Below, in pieces: positions 30,280-39,119 of a stretch of DNA of 64,000 nt. Source of the DNA: Sphingobacterium athyrii (GTDB lineage: Bacteria > Bacteroidota > Bacteroidia > Sphingobacteriales > Sphingobacteriaceae); NCBI RefSeq assembly GCF_003071065.1, contig NZ_QCXX01000003.1:186001-250000 (forward strand), in the 5' to 3' direction. The notes beneath the pieces were generated by a model. That model was given only the letters and a program-made list of their open reading frames with translations. It did no database searches and had not been told where the DNA came from. Numbering within the stretch: position 1 is the stretch's first letter; every line of letters starts with the position of its first letter. The position numbers were made by a program, and so were the translations under genes.

Positions 30280-31662
30280 TTATAAATTATTGAATAGATA
30301 TTCAAAATCTGTTGTCAATGCAGATTCATAGGCGATCAACAGCCAATACTGTTTAGCAGCTTCAATATGATTGTTTTCGGCGCTTTCAAGTAACTGCCTG
30401 ATCTGAAGTAATTCACTCAATGCGATTAAACCGCTCCTATATCTGGCAAGATACATTTCATAAGCATCCTCTGCTTGTTCCATGGCTGTGGAAGTCTTTT
30501 CAAGCTGTTTGTATTGCTGTGAAATCTTCGTATAAACTGCGCTAAGGTCAGACTGCATGGACAACTCATACTGTTGGTGCTGATAAAGAGTGCTTTGAGC
30601 ATCTTGCAGATAGGCATGGCTTTTAAGGCTATTGGTTTTGAGATTGGTAACATTCCATACCGCACCGATACCGATGAGATAATTTCCGGTGGTATTAGAA
30701 AATCCATCTTTCCAGCGGGCAGATACTTGTCCAGACGGATTGATTCCGCTACCTCGGACAGCATACCCACCTAGTATACGTATGGAAGGGAGCGAAGCCT
30801 TTTTCTGTATTTCGCTATTATAGGAATAGTAAGCCGCCTCATTTTTTAGACCTGCTAAGAGCGGATGACTATCAGCAATTGCGTTGGTCGTGTTTCTGCC
30901 CAAATTTCTTGGTCGGTTAAAGTGCGAAAGAGATAAGGAATAATCAAGATCTGCATCGCCACTTAACTCCGTCAGCTTGATCAATGATGCATTTTTGAGC
31001 CCTACAAAACGTTCGTTATCACCAAGGGACTGGTTATACGATGAAAGTGCCAACAAGCTGTCAGCTGCCGGGCGGATACCAGCTTTGGAAAGACCCGTTG
31101 TCAATTGTCGAATTTCATTGAGCCGCCTAACATTTTTACTGTTCCAGTTGAGTTTTGCCTGATCATACAATAAAATAACATAACGTTCAGCGAGTGTTTT
31201 TTTTAGTGTCAAAATGTATGCTTCCTGCTCATTGATACGTCTTTCGGTAACTGTTTTTGCAGCTTCATATTCTTTCATCAGTTTTCCAAAAGAAAAAATT
31301 TCCCATTCAACTGTCGCTGAGCCAAATGAATTGGCAGCAACGGCAGAACCAGACGTTCCAGTAGTATTTCCTGAAACATTGAAAAATCCAGGTTGTGGAA
31401 AAAAGGCACCTGCGGCACCTTCAAATGTTCCGAAAGTATTTTGCGCCTGTGCTTTTATTTGTGGAAGACGGTTTGTTTTTACAGCTTGCGCATTGTACAC
31501 TGCGGCTTCGATAGCAGAGCTTTTTACTTTAAGCCCTGAATAAGTGCTTTCTACCTTTGGCCAAAGGCTGCCCAAAGTTTGGGGTCTCGGCTGTCCATAA
31601 CTGGAAAATGCAAGACCAATGGCTGCAACGGTAAATAGCGCAACCAGATGATAATTAATCAT
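30280..31662 (-). CDS. TolC family outer-membrane efflux channel
   Basis: This 460-residue protein has a signal peptide (ending near SSYGQ) and the duplicated outer-membrane efflux protein domain with long coiled helices (for example KTVTERRINEQEAYILTLKK). A C-terminal AARYRSGL-like repeat appears as LARYRSGLIALSELLQIRQ. TolC-type trimers form the exit duct of RND systems. It lies 12 bases upstream of the pump gene. Together with the adaptor it makes a complete three-part exporter, provided the pump is functional. Substrates are unknown. Confidence 0.93.
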   Translation of the reverse strand: MINYHLVALFTVAAIGLAFSSYGQPRPQTLGSLWPKVESTYSGLKVKSSAIEAAVYNAQAVKTNRLPQIKAQAQNTFGTFEGAAGAFFPQPGFFNVSGNTTGTSGSAVAANSFGSATVEWEIFSFGKLMKEYEAAKTVTERRINEQEAYILTLKKTLAERYVILLYDQAKLNWNSKNVRRLNEIRQLTTGLSKAGIRPAADSLLALSSYNQSLGDNERFVGLKNASLIKLTELSGDADLDYSLSLSHFNRPRNLGRNTTNAIADSHPLLAGLKNEAAYYSYNSEIQKKASLPSIRILGGYAVRGSGINPSGQVSARWKDGFSNTTGNYLIGIGAVWNVTNLKTNSLKSHAYLQDAQSTLYQHQQYELSMQSDLSAVYTKISQQYKQLEKTSTAMEQAEDAYEMYLARYRSGLIALSELLQIRQLLESAENNHIEAAKQYWLLIAYESALTTDFEYLFNNL

Positions 31663-31773
31663 GCTAATATAATTGTTGGATTTTGACCGAATGAATCGAT
31701 CAATCTGAAAAAAATAATAAACGCAATCAGCCCATTGGAAAATCCAATAGGTACTTAAGATTTGTTACGAATT

Positions 31774-32148
31774 TTAAATGATCAGTTTGCGGTCGCGCAG
31801 AAAGATTGGAAGGGGGGCAATAATTTTAATCCTCCTGTACCGAGGACAAATTTCATCTCTTGATCCAAAGGTGCAAAAGATGAATAAGATAAAGGCTGTT
31901 AGAATGGCTACAGGAAGCATATTATCGCTGTGTAGACCGGATTTTTCCAAGGTTATAGCATCGGTCAAGATCGAGCTTGAGCAGCTTTCATGATTTGCTC
32001 CGATAAAAGAACCTTTTGCACCCGCAACCTGTTCAACTTTTTGAGGAAGGCCCATAAGCGTCTTAATCCCCATTTTGATGGGAAAGGATGACAGAAACAA
32101 TAGAATAACCGCCCCCAAAGTAAGTAAGTTCCTTACGATGAAATTCAT
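31774..32148 (-). CDS. Small membrane protein of unknown function, first gene of efflux operon
   Basis: From ATG 32148 the product is 124 residues. Two membrane helices lie at about residues 5-25 and 78-96. A short extracytoplasmic loop holds a Cys-Ser-rich patch (ESCSSSIL), and the basic tail ends LPIFLRDRKLII. No family was recognised. Its gene precedes the TolC-type gene by 111 bases on the same strand, so it may belong to the operon. Small two-helix proteins ahead of Bacteroidota efflux operons are known but their role is unclear. It is likely a real gene because of the clear helix pattern. Confidence 0.5.
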   Translation of the reverse strand: MNFIVRNLLTLGAVILLFLSSFPIKMGIKTLMGLPQKVEQVAGAKGSFIGANHESCSSSILTDAITLEKSGLHSDNMLPVAILTAFILFIFCTFGSRDEICPRYRRIKIIAPLPIFLRDRKLII

Positions 32149-32172
32149 GCTATTTTTTCTTTTTTGATCCAT

Positions 32173-32485
32173 AAGTTACGAACTTATACATCTTCATGGA
32201 ACAAAACAAACTGACTATTCATTAATTCTGTAACAATACTGCCATTAAAAATGGTGTCGATAGAAGTACAGGTTGAATATGTTTGTCAATATCAATAACA
32301 ATGCGGTCACCGTTTTTTAATAAACCAATTATCTCCATAATGGTCTGAGTACTCCATTACCCTTAATATATGCTTGGAAAAATTCTAAATTTGAAAAATA
32401 AAAAGCACTGCGGCTCAGTTAACCAAAAGTAGGCTCATGATTCAGCTTTTTCCTGCTGCACAATTGTAACACAAATAAAATGATA
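32173..32485. other. Intergenic stretch with a possible 38-codon minus-strand frame
   Basis: This 313-base gap should hold the promoter of the minus-strand efflux operon. A minus-strand frame at 32222-32338 (MEIIGLLKNGDRIV at its start) is protein-like but too short to assign and may be a remnant. Nothing else is seen. Confidence 0.25.
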
Positions 32486-32824
32486 CTAAATCTTATCCTC
32501 CACAATCATTCTTCGATGCTCTCTACCCCAGTTAATCATTTCCGAAATAATATTCCCGAAAGTCCTGCAATATTCAGTGGGTTCATATTCAATCAAAACA
32601 GGAGTTTCGGGATAAACAGTTCGTTTAACCAACTTATTTAATTCCATATCTTTCAGTTCTTTTGAAAGCATTCTAGTGGTAATTCCGGGGATACTTCTTT
32701 CAATTTCGCGAAAACGTCGGTTGCCGTTGCAAAGCGAATTAATGACAGGGATTCTCCACTTACCTCCAATGAAATAAAGGGTGTCCTGCAAGGCTCTAAG
32801 TTCTTCTGTCTGATCTCTTTCCAT
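32486..32824 (-). CDS. HxlR family winged-helix regulator
   Basis: The 112-residue protein fits a single HxlR (MarR-like) winged-helix domain. Landmarks are GGKWRIPVINSLCNGNRRFREIER, ITTRMLSKELKDMELNKLVKRTVYPETPV and YEPTEYCR. HxlR proteins often sense electrophiles or redox state through cysteines; here C48 and a second Cys near the end are present. It is divergent from an SDR gene 102 bases away, and the gap holds direct repeats. It most likely represses that SDR gene and itself. Confidence 0.9.
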   Translation of the reverse strand: MERDQTEELRALQDTLYFIGGKWRIPVINSLCNGNRRFREIERSIPGITTRMLSKELKDMELNKLVKRTVYPETPVLIEYEPTEYCRTFGNIISEMINWGREHRRMIVEDKI

Positions 32825-32853
32825 GGTTGTAAAATTAAATGATATAATTGATG

Positions 32854-32880
32854 ATACTGATATACTAGGTTATACTGATA
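32854..32880. promoter_or_regulatory. Direct repeats between divergent HxlR and SDR genes
   Basis: The 9-base word ATACTGATA occurs at 32854-32862 and 32872-32880, 18 bases apart start to start, about halfway between the divergent genes. A related word, GTATATCATTA, follows. These are plausible HxlR half-sites overlapping the promoters. Function is inferred from position and repetition. Confidence 0.45.
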
Positions 32881-32926
32881 ACAAAAGTATATCATTACCA
32901 TATAACTTTGTAAAAAAATCAAAGAA

Positions 32927-33673
32927 ATGAATAAGTTGAATAACAAATTAGCCATCGTAACAGGTGGAAACAGCGGAATAGGATATGCAACCGCCAAAGA
33001 GTTAATCGCAGAAGGAGCAAAAGTAATTATCACCGGCAGGCGAAAAGAAGCCATTGAAAAGGCTGCGCAAGAGTTAGGTGCCATTTCTTTTGTGGCGGAT
33101 CAGGGGAAATTGGATGACATTGACAATTTCAAAACTGAAGTTGAAAAGCAATTTGGAAAAGTTGACATCTTGTTTATTAATGCAGGAATCACCGGAACTT
33201 TAGGTTCGATCGAAAATATGAGCGCCGAAAATTTTGACAATGTAATGAGTATTAATTTCAGAGGAGCTTATTTTACTTTAAGCAAATTTATTCCCCTATT
33301 GAACGACGGTGGTTCGGTGGTGTTCCTTTCATCCAACGTTGCAACAACCTTTAAACCAAACAGCTCTATTTACCAAGCAAGCAAAGCTGCATTGAATTCC
33401 ATTGCAAAAACCGCTGCTGCAGAATTAGCTCCAAGAAAAATCAGGGTAAATTTGGTAAGTCCGGGGCCTACAAAGACGGAAATTATGACCAAAGCGGGAT
33501 TGGACGAAAAAACATTGGAAAGTCTTGATGAATGGTTAATCAGCGGAATCCCTTTACAAAAAATGGGAACTGTGGAAGATGTTGCCAAAGCTGTTATTTA
33601 CTTGTCAGATAACAATGTGGCAAGCTTCATGACCGGAACGGAAATCCTTATGGACGGCGGAATGGTTTTATAA
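32927..33673 (+). CDS. Short-chain dehydrogenase/reductase (SDR)
   Basis: The 248-residue classical SDR has TGGNSGIG (residues 12-19), NAGITG, catalytic Ser in VFLSSNVAT, YQASK, and the MTGTEILMDGG ending common in 3-oxoacyl-reductase-like SDRs. The substrate is unknown. It is divergent from an HxlR regulator that probably controls it. A decayed partial copy of the same gene family lies on the other strand at 36849-37219, matching at the DNA level over the YxxxK region and after. This points to local duplication. Confidence 0.92.
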   Translation: MNKLNNKLAIVTGGNSGIGYATAKELIAEGAKVIITGRRKEAIEKAAQELGAISFVADQGKLDDIDNFKTEVEKQFGKVDILFINAGITGTLGSIENMSAENFDNVMSINFRGAYFTLSKFIPLLNDGGSVVFLSSNVATTFKPNSSIYQASKAALNSIAKTAAAELAPRKIRVNLVSPGPTKTEIMTKAGLDEKTLESLDEWLISGIPLQKMGTVEDVAKAVIYLSDNNVASFMTGTEILMDGGMVL

Positions 33674-33700
33674 TTCGAGCTTTATTTTTTGGATGCGATT

Positions 33701-33724
33701 GCTGGAAGTTTAAAAACTTCTAGC
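33701..33724 (+). terminator. Weak hairpin after SDR gene
   Basis: GAAGTTT and AAACTTC arms with outer GCT/AGC pairs lie 27 bases past the SDR stop. There is no clear T-run after the hairpin, so termination here is possible but not certain. Confidence 0.35.
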
Positions 33725-33861
33725 CGTCGTATATTCTTAAAATACTGTATTTACCTATATATACGATAGGATTTTGTGACCATTCTGGAGAAAAGAAGAA
33801 AAATATGAAACTGAAAAAGCTCACTAATACTTCCAGCTCATTTCAATATATCTGCTTTTAG

Positions 33862-34002
33862 TCACTTATATGATTTAATAAAGTCTTTGACTACAGATTG
33901 TATATAAAATTCCATTGCTTCCGGTGGCAACTTATGATGCGGATTATCGGATACCAAAATTCTTCCATTAGCCGAAATGTTTGCGATTATTGTTACTTTC
34001 AT
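33862..34002 (-). pseudogene. N-terminal remnant of a dihydrofolate-reductase-like (RibD C-terminal domain) protein
   Basis: From ATG 34002 on the minus strand, 46 codons read MKVTIIANISANGRILVSD, then NPHHKLPPEAMEFY, then stop. The opening matches the start of Bacteroidota dihydrofolate reductase family proteins, which normally continue for about 130 more residues. It is thus a short 5-prime remnant. It is divergent from the HxlR gene at 34092, the usual arrangement for such a reductase and its regulator, so the regulator has probably lost its target. The plus-strand frame over the same bases is an artefact. Confidence 0.55.
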
Positions 34003-34091
34003 AATGATTTTTTTAAAATTTCTGTTCAACAAAACTATTGGATATTCAATATATATTTACTATTCATTACCTTTAGGAAAGTAACTATCCT

Positions 34092-34439
34092 ATGAGCGGT
34101 AAAAAACGTGATATTGATAAAGAAGCCATATTAGCATTAAAAGATGGCATTGAATTGCTCAGTGGTAAATGGAAATTTTGTATCCTGCACAATTTGCAGA
34201 AACACGGCACAATGCGGTTTAAAGATCTGCAAGAAATGGCTCAGGGAATATCCCCAAAAGTTCTATCCAAAGAACTTCAGGAATTAGAAGACAATTTGCT
34301 GATTAGCAGAACCGTTAATGACACCAAGCCGGTGACCGTCTCTTATGCGCTTACCGCTTATGCTATAGAAACGGAGGAAGTGGTCAATGCTTTAATTAAA
34401 TTTGGTCTAAAGCATAGAGATAAAATAAAAGCAAAATGA
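34092..34439 (+). CDS. HxlR family winged-helix regulator
   Basis: The 115-residue protein has the HxlR fold: LLSGKWKFCILHNLQ, MRFKDLQEM, ISPKVLSKELQELEDNLLI and an acidic/basic C-terminal helix. It differs in sequence from the HxlR at 32486, so it is not a recent duplicate. A cysteine sits in the recognition of the first helix (KFC). It reads away from the truncated reductase remnant at 33862-34002 and may now act elsewhere or only on itself. Confidence 0.9.
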   Translation: MSGKKRDIDKEAILALKDGIELLSGKWKFCILHNLQKHGTMRFKDLQEMAQGISPKVLSKELQELEDNLLISRTVNDTKPVTVSYALTAYAIETEEVVNALIKFGLKHRDKIKAK

Positions 34440-34550
34440 GGTTTCTATTTTAAACCTCCAATTAGCCATGACTTTGCCTAATCCTGAAATAGATCCAGAT
34501 ACCAAGACACATTTGCCTTTATTTGTATGTCCATTTTAATTGATTTTATG

Positions 34551-35375
34551 CTAGGAATGTTTTTTATTTGGTGCATATCCAAATGCCTTTTTGTAAGCAA
34601 AGGAAAAATGGGAGAGATCCTCGAACCCCAGATCCAAGTACACATCGGATGGTTTTTCTTTTCGTTGTTCGATCATGAAACGGGCGGCATCCAGGCGCCT
34701 CTGCAATAGCCATCTGCCTGGGCTGGTATGAAACTGCTTCTCAAAATCGCGTTTAAAACCCGAAAGGCTGCGGCCGGTAAGAAAAGCAAAGCGGTCTATA
34801 GATACATTATACCTGTAATGGCTGTTCATAAAAGCTTCAATGTCTATCTTACCCGGCTCATTAAAATCAAACAATATATTTTTAAATGCAGGATTATGTT
34901 GAATAAGCAGCAAAACAAGTTCTCTGATCTTTAGTGTAACAATGCGTTCATCTGTTTGCTGCTGCAGATAGGGAGCCAAGGAATCTATATAACCTTTCAG
35001 CAGCGCACTAGACTGTATCAGCAGTGTTGCATTCGGATTAAATACGCCATCGGCTTTCAATCCGTACTGTTCGCTCATTTCCTTTAAGGTATACTGATCG
35101 ATATGCACCGCTATGGACCTGAAACGTCCGTCACTGGTACTTTTTACATATTTGGTCAGCTGGTTGCGTCGGAAGAACCGGAAGTCTCCTTCCCGATAAG
35201 CATACTTCTGATCGGCAAGCCAGAGATCCTGTTTCCCCTGGAGGATATAACTGAAGACATGATCTGCTAAAAAAGCTTCTCCTTCGATCGTATTGCCAGA
35301 ATAGGTATTCAACACTATTCTAGGTCCTGTAGCGGCATCTTTTGCTTTTTCGGAGATATCATTTTTGCATTCCAT
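34551..35375 (-). CDS. AraC family transcriptional regulator (ExsA-like)
   Basis: This 274-residue protein has a variable N-terminal cupin-like half and a C-terminal AraC DNA-binding domain with FAFLTGRSLSGFKRDFEKQF and YLDLGFEDLSHFSFAYKKAFG. It is clearly paralogous to the regulator at 55969-56811, which shares TGRSLSG(F/Y)KRDF and the IYLDLGFE / VYLDLGFE block. It lies directly downstream of an aldehyde dehydrogenase gene with a 5-base gap, so it is probably co-transcribed with and controls that enzyme gene. Confidence 0.92.
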   Translation of the reverse strand: MECKNDISEKAKDAATGPRIVLNTYSGNTIEGEAFLADHVFSYILQGKQDLWLADQKYAYREGDFRFFRRNQLTKYVKSTSDGRFRSIAVHIDQYTLKEMSEQYGLKADGVFNPNATLLIQSSALLKGYIDSLAPYLQQQTDERIVTLKIRELVLLLIQHNPAFKNILFDFNEPGKIDIEAFMNSHYRYNVSIDRFAFLTGRSLSGFKRDFEKQFHTSPGRWLLQRRLDAARFMIEQRKEKPSDVYLDLGFEDLSHFSFAYKKAFGYAPNKKHS

Positions 35376-35380
35376 AGTGA

Positions 35381-36796
35381 TTAGCTTATAATTACTTTTG
35401 GCTCTAATTGTTCTTCGAGGCCATATATGCCGCCCTCTCTTCCTAAGCCGGATTGTTTAAATCCGCCGAAGGGTGCCAGCGCGTCATGATAGATCGTATT
35501 GATTGCAACCCTGCCTGCATTGATCTGTGCAGCTACTTTCTGCGCCCGCTCCATGTCTGAACTACTTACATAGGCATGCAGTCCGTATATGGTATCGTTG
35601 GCAATGGCAATGGCATCTTCTTCTGTTTTGTAGGTAATAACAGATAATACCGGTCCGAAAATTTCTTCTTGAGCAATAGTCATCTCATTACTTACACCTG
35701 TAAATATAGTGGGTTTGACATAAAATCCCTCCTGTAATCCGTCCGGCTTGCCCAGTCCACCTGCTAAAAGTTCGGCACCCTCTTTCATGCCTAGCCCGAT
35801 GTAATGTTGTACACGGTCAAATTGTTTCTGACTGGCCATAGGACCTATGACCGTACGTTCATCCGATGGATCACCAACAGTTTGTGTGGTCATCGTTTTA
35901 AGCAAGATGTCTTTCACCTCTGGCAGTACAGCTTCCGGCACTAGCAGTCGGGTGCCTGCAATACAGGCCTGACCACTATTCATAAAGGCCGCATTTACAG
36001 CCATGGGTATCGCAGTATTGAGATCAGCATCATCGAGAATGATATTGGGTGATTTACCGCTAAGTTCCAGCGTGACGCGCTTCATTGTGTCCGCTGCATT
36101 ACGTGCAATTATCTTACCTACGACAGTAGAACCGGTAAACAGAATTTTGGACACAGCTGGATGGGTAGACAATACTGTACCCAAAATATCTCCGCGACCA
36201 TGCACCATATTAATTACGCCGGCAGGAAGGGCTGCACGCTCGAAGCACTCAGCTAGCACTTGGGATTGTATCGCACTCATTTCACTGGGCTTGATCACTA
36301 CTGTGCAACCAGCTGCGACCGCAGCCGCCAGCTTCACACTTATGGATCCGGAATTGGCATTCCAAGCAGTCATGATTCCAGTTACTCCGATCGGCACCAT
36401 AGCAATTGTGGACTGACCGATACGGCGATCGAAGGAAAAATCTTTAAGGATGTGTTTAAAATAAAGGAAGGTTTCTGCTGCATACTGATTTGACCACCGT
36501 GACCTTTGTACTGTTGCACCGTATTCTATTGTAGTCGCTTCCTGAAGGTCGTCTAGACGCTCCATCAGCGCATCGTGTAATTGCTGCAGATAATCCATAC
36601 GCTGCTCCCTGCTTGTTTGTGAAAAGGATGGTAAAGCTGCTGAGGCGGCAATTATTGCCGCATTCATATCTTGCTCATTGCCTAATACAACTTTGCCGAT
36701 AAGGCTTCCATCCGACGGATTTATTATATCCATCTTTTCTGTACCTGTCGAGAGACGAAATTGTCCATTGACATAATGCTGATTGATTATTTTCAT
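35381..36796 (-). CDS. Aldehyde dehydrogenase family protein
   Basis: With start 36796 (MKIINQHYVNGQF) the protein has 471 residues, normal for the family; an in-frame ATG 16 codons earlier is less likely. The catalytic glutamate is E244 in ELSGK, the nucleophile C278 in GQACIAG, and the cofactor loop is FTGSTVVGK. The family oxidises aldehydes to acids with NAD(P). The neighbouring AraC gene on the same strand suggests induction by an aldehyde or related compound; this is inference. It is the only ALDH in the window. Confidence 0.93.
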   Translation of the reverse strand: MKIINQHYVNGQFRLSTGTEKMDIINPSDGSLIGKVVLGNEQDMNAAIIAASAALPSFSQTSREQRMDYLQQLHDALMERLDDLQEATTIEYGATVQRSRWSNQYAAETFLYFKHILKDFSFDRRIGQSTIAMVPIGVTGIMTAWNANSGSISVKLAAAVAAGCTVVIKPSEMSAIQSQVLAECFERAALPAGVINMVHGRGDILGTVLSTHPAVSKILFTGSTVVGKIIARNAADTMKRVTLELSGKSPNIILDDADLNTAIPMAVNAAFMNSGQACIAGTRLLVPEAVLPEVKDILLKTMTTQTVGDPSDERTVIGPMASQKQFDRVQHYIGLGMKEGAELLAGGLGKPDGLQEGFYVKPTIFTGVSNEMTIAQEEIFGPVLSVITYKTEEDAIAIANDTIYGLHAYVSSSDMERAQKVAAQINAGRVAINTIYHDALAPFGGFKQSGLGREGGIYGLEEQLEPKVIIS

Positions 36797-36848
36797 TTTA
36801 TTATTTTTAAAACTTAGCTCAAGAGCATCGTTATTTACTAACACAAAA

Positions 36849-37219
36849 TTACTTCGATGCTTCTTTAGGAGCTTTGTTAAAAAGCCCAGATTTCTTTGTT
36901 GAGAAGCCCATCAATCCGCCGGTTAACCATTCATCGAGACCTTCCAATGTTTTTCGTCGAATCCCGCTTTGGTCATAATTTCCGTCTTTGTAAGCACCGT
37001 GCTTATTAAATCACTCTGATTTTTTTGCTAATTCAACTACAGCAGTTTTTACAATAGAATTCAATGCTGCTTTGCTTGGTCTAACGATATGTTGAAATCC
37101 TTTTTGTAAGGTAAAAACAGTTATAGTTGCATTGGATTCCGGTGAATGTGTTTCTTTCGAGTGCAACTTCATGTAGTCAAAACCATAGTCAATCAGGCCA
37201 TTAATGGCCCTGTACATAA
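36849..37219 (-). pseudogene. Degenerate SDR gene fragment
   Basis: Read on the minus strand, this stretch contains SKAALNSIVKTAVVELA and, one frame later, KTLEGLDEWLTGG. Both match consecutive parts of the SDR at 32927-33673 (SKAALNSIAKTAAAELA and KTLESLDEWLISG). Between them the frame is broken by a TGA and a one-base shift. The end of the SDR is missing and the N-terminal half is unrelated to the cofactor domain. The DNA itself is similar, so this is a recent or recombining copy in decay. Confidence 0.72.
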
Positions 37220-37393
37220 TAGTTATATAATAAAAATGAGATCATTCCATTTCGAAGCGTTGGATTTCAATTGTTTTTGATCAGGTGAAAATATGAATCA
37301 AAATAACAATCTCTATTAAATATAGAAGTAATTATCAAAACTCATCTTAGCTATTGTGAGCTTGTGGTAGTGTCACAATAACTTTACCATGGA

Positions 37394-37702
37394 ATGGAAC
37401 GAATACCTCCGGGAGTTTGCGAGAAATGCCCTTTTTCCTATGGAAATCCTATCGATTTTGGGGAAAAGATTGCTAACGATTCCGAAATGGACGGTTTTTT
37501 AGTATTTGCTCCCTCCATTTTCAGAGACAAAAGTAACTATGAAAATATTGATATTGGTGCTGGGTATAATATTTATATTAAAGGTATTTACCCAATTTAT
37601 GCAGCTGAAATTGATGTTATCTCCAAATTGGGGTTAGAAAAGTTTTGGAAACATCCTGCATTTGACCTTTATAATATTCATAGAGAGCGAATTTCTTTAT
37701 AA
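37394..37702 (+). CDS. Hypothetical protein
   Basis: The 102-residue product (beginning MERIPPGVCEKCPFS) was not recognised. It has a CxxC pair near the start, no signal peptide or membrane segment, and a mixed aromatic composition in the second half (YNIYIKGIYPIYAAE). A second frame starting at 37389 also reads protein-like for about 38 codons, so the gene may have suffered a frameshift. The surrounding region holds other remnants. Confidence 0.35.
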   Translation: MERIPPGVCEKCPFSYGNPIDFGEKIANDSEMDGFLVFAPSIFRDKSNYENIDIGAGYNIYIKGIYPIYAAEIDVISKLGLEKFWKHPAFDLYNIHRERISL

Positions 37703-38252
37703 AGTGTATCATTAGATAATGGCAAAAATGGATTCCCATAATATATTCATCTTATAGCTGCACCAGCATCTATTAAAACAATATATCAATTCAGCTTTTA
37801 ACGAGCTCTAAAAAAAGTGGAATAGTAGTTGTTGGATGAATAACCAACAAAATGAAATCCCAAATCTATCCGTTTTAAAATCACTGGAAGTTTTGATACT
37901 GGCAAACTTCAAAATGACTGAAAATATTACTTTTGTAAAAGTCACACCCATGAAGCTTTTAGAGGCCAAACAGTTCTGGTTACGAAGGACTATCCACGGT
38001 CGCGAGATTGGATAGTAAAGCTTTAGCAACCTTTATTCACAGATAACCGGAAAATGATAGCGGATAATAAATACAGTTTAACGAATTATAAAACGGTCTT
38101 TCATACCAAAAAGACCGGCCGTATATTTATACAGATAGGATGAATCAAATTATAGGCCGTACAAGAAGTGAGCGGTGCTATTGTAATAATGGTTAATTGA
38201 ACGCTGGTGTAGCTTTAGTGAGTATACATATTGGGGGCATAAAAAATACTAT
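37703..38252. other. Intergenic stretch with a small possible open frame at 37836-38015
   Basis: This 550-base gap has one protein-like plus-strand frame, 37836-38015 (59 codons, starting MNNQQNEIPNLSVLKSLEV and ending WLRRTIHGREIG). No family was recognised; it may be a gene remnant. The rest is AT-rich with no clear feature apart from the probable promoter of the secreted protein at 38253. Confidence 0.3.
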
Positions 38253-39119
38253 ATGAGAAAAAAAATAACGGTCTTTACAACAATGTTCTTACTGTGCACT
38301 TTTGCTTTTGGACAAAACACTCCGAACACTAAGCCTCAGATAAAAACAGAAGAAATAACCTACCATGGAATAGATGGACGACCTATTAACAGATTAGACA
38401 AGAAAGGTCTGGATGAATATAAAGAATACAATGTAGATGGTACCATTTCGAAAATATATATCGAAGAATTTGATAAAACTAAGGGTAAAACTAGCCGAAA
38501 TTTGAATGAAACATATGTCTATGAAAAAGGCAAACTCTACAAAATAGAACGAATTGGTTCCGTTACAGGTGATAAATATGAGGAGATTTTGTTTTCTTAC
38601 AATGAACAAATGCAATTGACCAGGAAAATTGAAAACCAGTATAAAGACAATCGGTTAGATCTGAACCAATTGAGTGCGTATACGGATTATTTTTATAATG
38701 GAAATGGCGAAACAGAAAAACGTTATGAATATGACGGAACAAAAAGGGAGTTTTTGTTAGCTTCTATTCTTACTAAAATATTTGATTCCAATAAAAATAT
38801 GATTCAAGAAAAGACTGAAAATTTCGATGGCAATATATCAGGGATAGTTAATATAAAGTATGATAATTTAAATAAGCCCATAGCGTTGGAATCCTCTTAT
38901 TTTAAAGAAACAACAAGTTATAAATACAATTCACACGGTGATTTAGAAGAAGAAAAAACCAAATCCGAAAAAAGTCCCACAATTGAAATATCACACTATT
39001 CATATGTATACGATGATTACGGGAATTGGATTGAACAAAAACAAATAATTGAAAGAAATCCTATAGACGAATTTGAAGGAGGACTTTTAATAAAAAGAAA
39101 AATCGAATATTATGAATAA
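38253..39119 (+). CDS. Secreted protein with YD-like repeats, function unknown
   Basis: This 288-residue protein starts with a signal peptide (cut near AFAFGQ). The rest is built from short beta-strand repeats of the type YxxxGxxxxRxE or YDxxG (YVYEKGKLYKIER, YFYNGNGETEKRYEYDG, YVYDDYGNWIEQ), similar to those in Rhs/YD-repeat and WG-type Bacteroidota surface proteins. No catalytic motif is seen. It probably acts at the cell surface or in the periplasm. It stands alone between intergenic gaps. Confidence 0.6.
   Translation: MRKKITVFTTMFLLCTFAFGQNTPNTKPQIKTEEITYHGIDGRPINRLDKKGLDEYKEYNVDGTISKIYIEEFDKTKGKTSRNLNETYVYEKGKLYKIERIGSVTGDKYEEILFSYNEQMQLTRKIENQYKDNRLDLNQLSAYTDYFYNGNGETEKRYEYDGTKREFLLASILTKIFDSNKNMIQEKTENFDGNISGIVNIKYDNLNKPIALESSYFKETTSYKYNSHGDLEEEKTKSEKSPTIEISHYSYVYDDYGNWIEQKQIIERNPIDEFEGGLLIKRKIEYYE

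Noticed and set aside
33898..34095. Plus-strand 65-codon frame before the HxlR gene
   Set aside because: It is antisense to the better supported dihydrofolate-reductase-like stub and has no family pattern.
37341..37385. Crp-like site ATTGTGA...TCACAAT before the 37394 frame
   Set aside because: The 13-base spacer is too long for the usual Crp dyad, so the match may be chance.
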